Of a DNA stretch of 64,000 bases, positions 58,956-64,000 are shown piece by piece. The notes beneath the pieces are model-generated. The model saw nothing but the letters and a program-made list of their open reading frames with translations. It ran no database searches and had not been told where the DNA came from. The DNA is from Hyperoodon ampullatus (lineage: Eukaryota > Chordata > Mammalia > Artiodactyla > Ziphiidae). The stretch lies in NCBI GenBank assembly GCA_949752795.1, contig OX457058.1, forward strand, positions 32,056,587 to 32,120,586, written 5' to 3'. The first letter of the stretch is position 1. Every line of letters starts with the position of its first letter. Made by a program: the position numbers and the translations under genes.

Positions 58956-58959
58956 ACCC

Positions 58960-59480
58960 CACTTTAGCAGAACCGTCGATGCCTTATGCCATTGGGCGAG
59001 TCAAAGGCACTCAGACACCTCCTCCCGCCCCTCTCCCGGCTTTGTGGACGCGGGCTGGGGGTGCAGAACGCCTGGGGATACTCTGAACCTCGCCGCTCGC
59101 TCAGTCGCCCCTTCTGTGGCACACGCGGCCGACCTCAGGCAGAGGCAGCGAGGGGCCCGCGCTGACCTCGCCGACCTATCCGGTCCCGGAAACGCTCCGC
59201 GGAGCAAGCGAAAAGCGAGAGTCAGAGCGAGCGCGGCGCCGAGGTGGCGGTGAAGTGCCAAGGAGGCGGCGCCTGCGGGCCGACTGGGAGACGCCCGTGC
59301 CCCCTGCCCGCGCACCCCCGCCCCCGTGCGCCCCCCGCGCCCCCAGGCCCTCTGGCGCCCCCTCCCCCGCGCCCCCCGTGCCCCCGTACCGCCCCCGGCC
59401 CTTCGCGCCCCCCCTCCCCCGGCAGCCCTGGCCCCACCGAACAGTTCTCCTCCCCTAGCACGCCCCCCTCCCTCCCACTA
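58960..59480. promoter_or_regulatory. CpG island (possible unannotated promoter)
   Basis: By eye about 50 CpGs in the 420 bp from 59041 to 59460 with GC around 72%, giving an observed/expected ratio near 1. GC boxes (ccgccc, gggcgg types) are frequent; 59290-59420 is extremely C-rich on the + strand. No coding exon is recognisable at its edges. Confidence 0.72.
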
Positions 59481-59689
59481 GCCCGCGCACTCAGCCTCAG
59501 CTTCACCCAGAACCTATTTTTAAGCCTGGAAGCTGGCTGGAGACAAGTTTGCAAAGACCAACCTTTAATAGAAAGAGGTGCATGACTGAAAGAAAAAGCA
59601 AGGGACGTTAGCGTGGGGACTAGTCAGTGGCCACAGAAAGCCCTTGATGTCTTTTCAGTGGCTCCAGCGATGGGGCAGCTCATTCCCAC

Positions 59690-59880
59690 ATAATAGCACT
59701 TGCTGAGTACTTACCTGCACTGGGAGAGGCGCAGGTGACGATGGTGATGGCCGCTCCAGTTTACTGCTTGAGCATCTGCTGTGTGCCAGGCTCTTCCCCA
59801 GCCACTGTACGTACATCGTATCGGGGGTATAAACTGTTATCCCAACAGCAACGTTTTATTTTTGAAGCATAAATGCGTCA
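59690..59880 (+). repeat. MIR fragment
   Basis: ttgagcatctgctgtgtgcc, aggctcttccccagccactg, ataaactgttatcccaacag are MIR-like in sense order. Confidence 0.6.
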
Positions 59881-60840
59881 GTCCAAGGCACTTACATCTT
59901 CGCACAGCAGGAGATTCAGACTTTACTCATCTTCAATGTCCACATCCGTGCACTTTCCCAGTCACTGTGGTGGTGTAGCAAACCATCCCCCAACTTAGTG
60001 GCTTCACAAGGACATTTATTTTGCTCTTGAATCTTCGAAACACATTCCCCTGGGGCTCAGCAGGGGGCGGTGTTTGGAAGACGCCCCCCGCCCCAGCCCC
60101 CACCTGCCCCCAGGCAGCATTCTGCAAGGACAGAAACCCTTCTTTGGCCAGAGCCACCTAGGCTTGACTGGGGGTGGGCAGGGGGGAGGGTGGGGGATGG
60201 AGGAGGGGTGTCACAGGCTGCCAGGACCTGTGGGGCCACTGTTCCCTCATTCTGTGCCCTTACACTGGAGGGAACAGAGTTCAGGAGGTGAGCTCTGCAA
60301 AGAACAAATGACCCAGTCTGGTTATCCAGAGTTACTAGGCAGTTAAATTAGACAGGACGAATTTAATTAATTAGGCTGACTTAGTAAGGGGGACAAACTG
60401 GTATCTGGGACTTCTGTCCCACGGGGCCCAGTCCAGGGTGTTCTGATTTACACTCAACCTCAAAGGACCCCAGCTGACCCCAGAGCAGCTGCAGAAAGGG
60501 ATGGGGCTTTGAGAGCCCCAGCTGGAGGCCCACAGCTGGGAGGAGGATGCCAGTCCCTACCCCCTGGTCTGCAGGATGAGTCTCTTCTTAGAATAGGCCT
60601 TCATATTATTTATCAAGACTCAATTTTTTTTTCTCTTCTAACTCATTTACTTCTGTTTTTATCCTTGTGCGTGCATTTAAAAATACAGCCCTCACATCAT
60701 ATTTCTCTTTTCTATTCATTCCTTCTCACTTGGTGATGAGAGCAGGCGGTGGCCACGTCCTGGGAGTTTGGCCGGGCAGTTTTCTCATCATTCCTGTCTA
60801 TGTGAGTTGCAGTTTCCATTTCTTCTGTGACCCAACATTT
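59881..60840. other. Intergenic DNA, probable old LTR-like piece
   Basis: 59965-60170 contains gtgtagcaaaccatcccc, acttagtggcttcacaagga and acattcccctggggctcagc, typical of a common mammalian repeat I cannot name. The rest is unclassified. No gene. Confidence 0.4.
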
Positions 60841-61100
60841 ATTTAGGAGAGGGTTTTAATTTTCAGTTTCAAGTGGGTAGATTTTTAAGGTTGAGGTATG
60901 ATTTGTACACAGTGCATTTTATAAATTAAACTGTAGTTATTAACTTGAACATTTATTGCACTGAGGTTTTAGGACTTCCGTACACCTTCTGCCCTTCGGT
61001 ATTTATTGAGGTTTTCTAGATGGCCCAATATATAAACCTTTTTTATAAATATTTCTTGAATGCTGAGAAGGAAAGTGGTCTTTTTAAAAATAAAATTTGA

Positions 61101-61226
61101 GGGACTTCCCTGGCAGTCCAGTGGTTAAGACTCCACGCTTCCACCACAGGGGGCACGGGTTCGATCCCTGGTTGGGGAACTAAGATCCCGCATGCTGCGC
61201 AACACAGCCAAAAAAAAAATTAAAAT
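61101..61226 (+). mobile_element. Short tRNA-derived SINE (CHR/Bov-tA-like)
   Basis: gggacttccctggcagtcca, gggttcgatccctggttggg, gaactaagatcccgcatgct, poly-A. Perfect 10-bp target-site duplication taaaatttga at 61091-61100 and 61227-61236. Confidence 0.93.
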
Positions 61227-61236
61227 TAAAATTTGA

Positions 61237-61760
61237 TGTAGATATGGCTTACGGGTCACCAGCCTATGACCACGAAATAATAGGCAAGTCCTTCTTATAC
61301 CTAAATTATACCCAAATTATGAAGATACAGTGTGTGAGCACACACACACACACGCACGCACACACACACCCCTCTGTTGCCAAGGACATAGAGCTCTGCA
61401 GAAAATGGCCTGTATTCCCATAGCAGTGGAAAGACTGATGGGGTCCATCAGTTCTAAGTCACACTTTGCCACCTGGACCAAGCAGAACTCCTCTTGGGTC
61501 CCCAGTCTGACCTCTAAGACTTTGTCCTCAAAGGTTAGGTGACCTCTGGCTATAACCCCATGGCTCAGACATTTTTCTAGATTGCTCCAGAAACTTCTGT
61601 TTCTCAGCTCCTGCCCTCACTCTCAACGCTTAGAGCTCAAACCCAGTCCAGGGCACCCGGGAAGCGGCATCTGTCTTGGCGTTCCCTCTACTCCAACCAC
61701 TCACCCGTACTCCCAAAAGGCTCCTGGTCCCTAAATAAACTCTTCCATTAAAAAAAGAGA
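61237..61760. other. Intergenic DNA
   Basis: An (AC)n run is at 61339-61371; otherwise no feature recognised. Confidence 0.4.
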
Positions 61761-61762
61761 GG

Positions 61763-61978
61763 GGGCTTCCCTGGTGGCGCAGTAGTTGAGAGTCCGCCTG
61801 CCGATGCAGGGGACACAGGTTCGTGCACCGGTCCGGGAAGATCCCACATGCCGCGGAGTGGCTGGGCCCGTGAGCCATGGCCGCTGAGCCTGCGCGTCTG
61901 GAGCCTGTGCTCCGCAACGGGAGAGGCCACAATGGTGAGAGGCCCGCGTACCGCAAAAAAAAAAAAAAAAAAAAAAGA
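61763..61978 (+). mobile_element. CHR-2-type tRNA-derived SINE
   Basis: ggcttccctggtggcgcagt (young head) to gaggcccgcgtaccgc and about 22 A. Flanked by A/G-rich aaaaagagag-like direct repeats. Confidence 0.94.
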
Positions 61979-62079
61979 AAAAGAGAAAAGTTCACATGAC
62001 AATGGATGTTTCTGAACAAAGCTTTACGGTGTTGTAAGGAGAAGTGGGAGTTGATTCAGAATCACTTCTGCTGATTTTG

Positions 62080-63120
62080 CAGCCTGTATCAGTACTTTAT
62101 TTTTATTGCCAAATAATATTCTATTGTATGGATATACCAGATTTTATTTATCCATTCTTCAATTGATGGACATTTAGTTTGCTTGCCTACTATGAATAAG
62201 GCTGCTATGAACATCAGTGTACAAGTATTTGTGTCGGCATATGTTTTCACTTTTCTTGGGAATAAACCTAGGAGTGGAATTGTTGAGCCATTTAAAAGTA
62301 TCCTTGGGCCTCCCTGGTGGCGCAGTGGTTGAGAGTCCGCCTGCCGATGCAGGGGATACGGGTTCGTGCCCCGGTCTGGGAGGATCCCATATGCCGCGGA
62401 GCGGCTGGGCCCGTGAGCCATGGCCGCTGGGCCTGCGCGTCCGGAGCCTGTGCTCCGCAACGGGAGAGGCCACAACAGTGAGAGGCCCGCATACCGAAAA
62501 AAAAAAAAAAAAAGTATCCTTAACCATTTTAAAAACTGCCAGACTATTTTACAAAGTGGTGGCATCATTTTACATTTATGCCAGCAGTGTATGAGGGTTC
62601 TGATGTCTCCACATCCTTGCCAACACTTGTTGTGATCTGACTTTCATTCTAGTCAGATCTAGTCTGGTAAGTGTGAGGTGATATCTAATTGTGGATTTGA
62701 TTTGTATTTCCCTAATGGTTAATGATGTTGAGCATCTTTTTATGTCTTCTTTGTTGAAATATCTATTCAGATCCTTTGCCCATTTTTAACTGGGTTATTT
62801 GAATTTTGTTGTTGAGATGTCATAATTCTTTATGTATTCTAAATGCAAGTCCCTTATCAGATATACTATTTGCAGGTTTTTTTCCCTCCCGTTCTGTGGG
62901 TTGTCTTCTTACTTTTTCATATCCTTTGAAGCATAAAATTATTTAATTTTGATAAAGTCCAATTTATTTTTTTCTTTTGTTGTCTCTGCTTTTGGTGTCA
63001 TATCTAGCTTAACCCAAGGTAATGAAGATTTATTTCTATTTCCTTCTAAGAGTTTTATAGTCTTAGGTGTTTCATTTAGTTCTATGATTCATTGTGAGTT
63101 AATTTTTGTATGTGGTGTGA
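62080..63120 (-). mobile_element. L1M antisense fragment split by a CHR-2 SINE
   Basis: Antisense L1 3' UTR into ORF2: ccaaataatattctattgta, cctaggagtggaattgttga, ccagcagtgtatgagggttc, catccttgccaacacttgtt, tgatgttgagcatcttttta, agatcctttgcccattttta, cccttatcagatatactatt, ttttggtgtcatatctagct. Confidence 0.88.
62306..62509 (+). mobile_element. CHR-2-type tRNA-derived SINE
   Basis: gggcctccctggtggcgcag to gaggcccgcataccg plus poly-A, inside the older antisense L1. Perfect 12-bp target-site duplication aaaagtatcctt at 62294-62305 and 62510-62521. Confidence 0.95.
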
Positions 63121-63682
63121 CAGCTCAACAACAAAAGGGCCTTCAACTGACTGGATGAGGCCCACCCATATTATGGAGGGTAATCTGCTGTACTCAAAGT
63201 CTACTGATTTAAATATTAATCACATCTAAAAAGTATATTCACACACACACATACGTATATATAGGGAGAGATTTGTTGTAAAGTATTGACTCGTGCAATT
63301 ACAAAGGCCGAGAAGTTCCATGATCTCCCATCTACAAGTTAGAGAGCCAGGAAAGTTGGTGATATAGTTTAAAGGTCCAAGAGCTGAGAGCTCTAGTCCA
63401 AGGCTGAAGGTCTGGGGACCAGCAGCACGGAAGGCAGGAAGAGATCAACACCCTAGCTCATGCAGTCAGGTGGAGAGCCAATCCAGTCTTCCTCTGCCTC
63501 TTTGTTCTATGATGCCCACCTAAATTGGGGAGGACCATCTGCTTTGCTCAGTGTCCCAATTCAAATGCTATTAATCTCTTCCAAAAACACCCTAGCAGAT
63601 ACATTCAGAAGTAACTTTTAGCCAGAGATAGGAGCATCCCGTGGCCCAGTCAGGGTGAGGCATAAAATTAACCATCACGATT
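63121..63682. mobile_element. Unassigned interspersed repeat, two partial copies in tandem, within L1
   Basis: The left part (ggccttcaactgactggatg, gatgaggcccacccatatta, tctactgatttaaatattaa) is a 3'-end piece. From 63262 a second, fuller copy begins (gagagatttgttgtaaagta) and ends with the related tail gaggaccatctgctttgctc ... ataaaattaaccatcacga. L1 resumes on the right. Confidence 0.5.
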
Positions 63683-63900
63683 TTCATTCATTTCCATGTA
63701 TTTTAAAATTTCATGGGAGACTTCCTCTTTGATGCATAGATTATTTAGAAGTGTGTTGTGTAATTTTCAGTGTTTATAGATTTTCCTGTTGTGTTTTCAG
63801 CATTGAGGTCTAGTCTGATTCCATCTTGGTCAGAGGACATCCTCTGTACGAATGTTTGCAAGTTCTAAAGGAGCAGATTGCTCATCCATCCAACCCCTCG
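63683..63900 (-). mobile_element. L1 ORF2 antisense fragment (continuation)
   Basis: attatttagaagtgtgttgt, gattttcctgttgtgttttc and ccatcttggtcagaggacat are antisense L1 ORF2 and continue the element that ends at 63120. Confidence 0.7.
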
Positions 63901-64000
63901 CTCTTCAAATGTGACCAGAGACTCCTGTTATGTAGGAGGAGGTTTCAGGTCCACAGGGTGGGAAGCAGCAGCGTCTTCGTGAGGTCCAAGAGCTGTCATC
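63901..64000. other. Window end, unclassified
   Basis: Nothing recognised in the last 100 bases. Confidence 0.4.

Overview
This is vertebrate (mammalian) nuclear DNA, not a prokaryotic or viral genome. It almost certainly comes from a cetacean, most likely a toothed whale or dolphin. The lineage call rests on the repeats. There are many copies of a tRNA-derived SINE that opens with a 'cttccctggtgg' box and, in the younger copies, ends in 'gaggcccgcgtaccgc' plus poly-A (the CHR-1/CHR-2 type typical of whales). There is also one young LINE-1 3' end of the cetartiodactyl type. Older mammal-wide repeats (MIR, L2, L1M, MaLR LTRs, Tigger/hAT remnants) fill in the rest.

Only one protein-coding exon can be supported: the last coding exon of KLF13 (Kruppel-like factor 13) on the + strand at 17096-17385. 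It encodes C2H2 zinc fingers 2 and 3 and the serine-rich C-terminal tail. Bases 1-17095 are the 3' part of KLF13 intron 1; exon 1, the promoter and the first zinc finger lie upstream of the window. Bases 17386 to about 22970 read as one long 3' UTR ending at an AATAAA signal at 22945. In other mammals the next gene is OTUD7A on the opposite strand, but I recognise none of its exons here, so 22.97-64 kb is treated as intergenic.

Layout: 0-17 kb is GC-rich intron with a few old LINE/LTR fragments and a single CHR SINE (3.9-4.2 kb). 17.1-23 kb is the KLF13 exon and 3' UTR, nearly repeat-free. 23-31 kb is downstream flank with an old L1, two nested SINEs, a Tigger1-like mini-element and a short CpG island (29.8-30.1 kb). 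31-43 kb is SINE/L1/LTR-rich, with two ERV-type LTRs, an L2 and a 113-bp pure GT microsatellite. 44.4-50.4 kb is a patchwork of degraded + strand L1s interrupted by SINEs and MaLR LTRs. 51-59 kb is mostly unique GC-rich DNA holding a high-identity 62-bp inverted repeat and a second, stronger CpG island (about 59.0-59.5 kb). 60-64 kb is again SINE/L1-rich.

I looked for a novel system and did not find one that the sequence supports. The best leads are regulatory or structural: the two intergenic CpG islands, the inverted repeat at 55979-57020, a GC-box/NRF1-like cluster in KLF13 intron 1, and datable nested insertions. The many open frames in GC-rich DNA and in SINE antisense strands are not credible genes.
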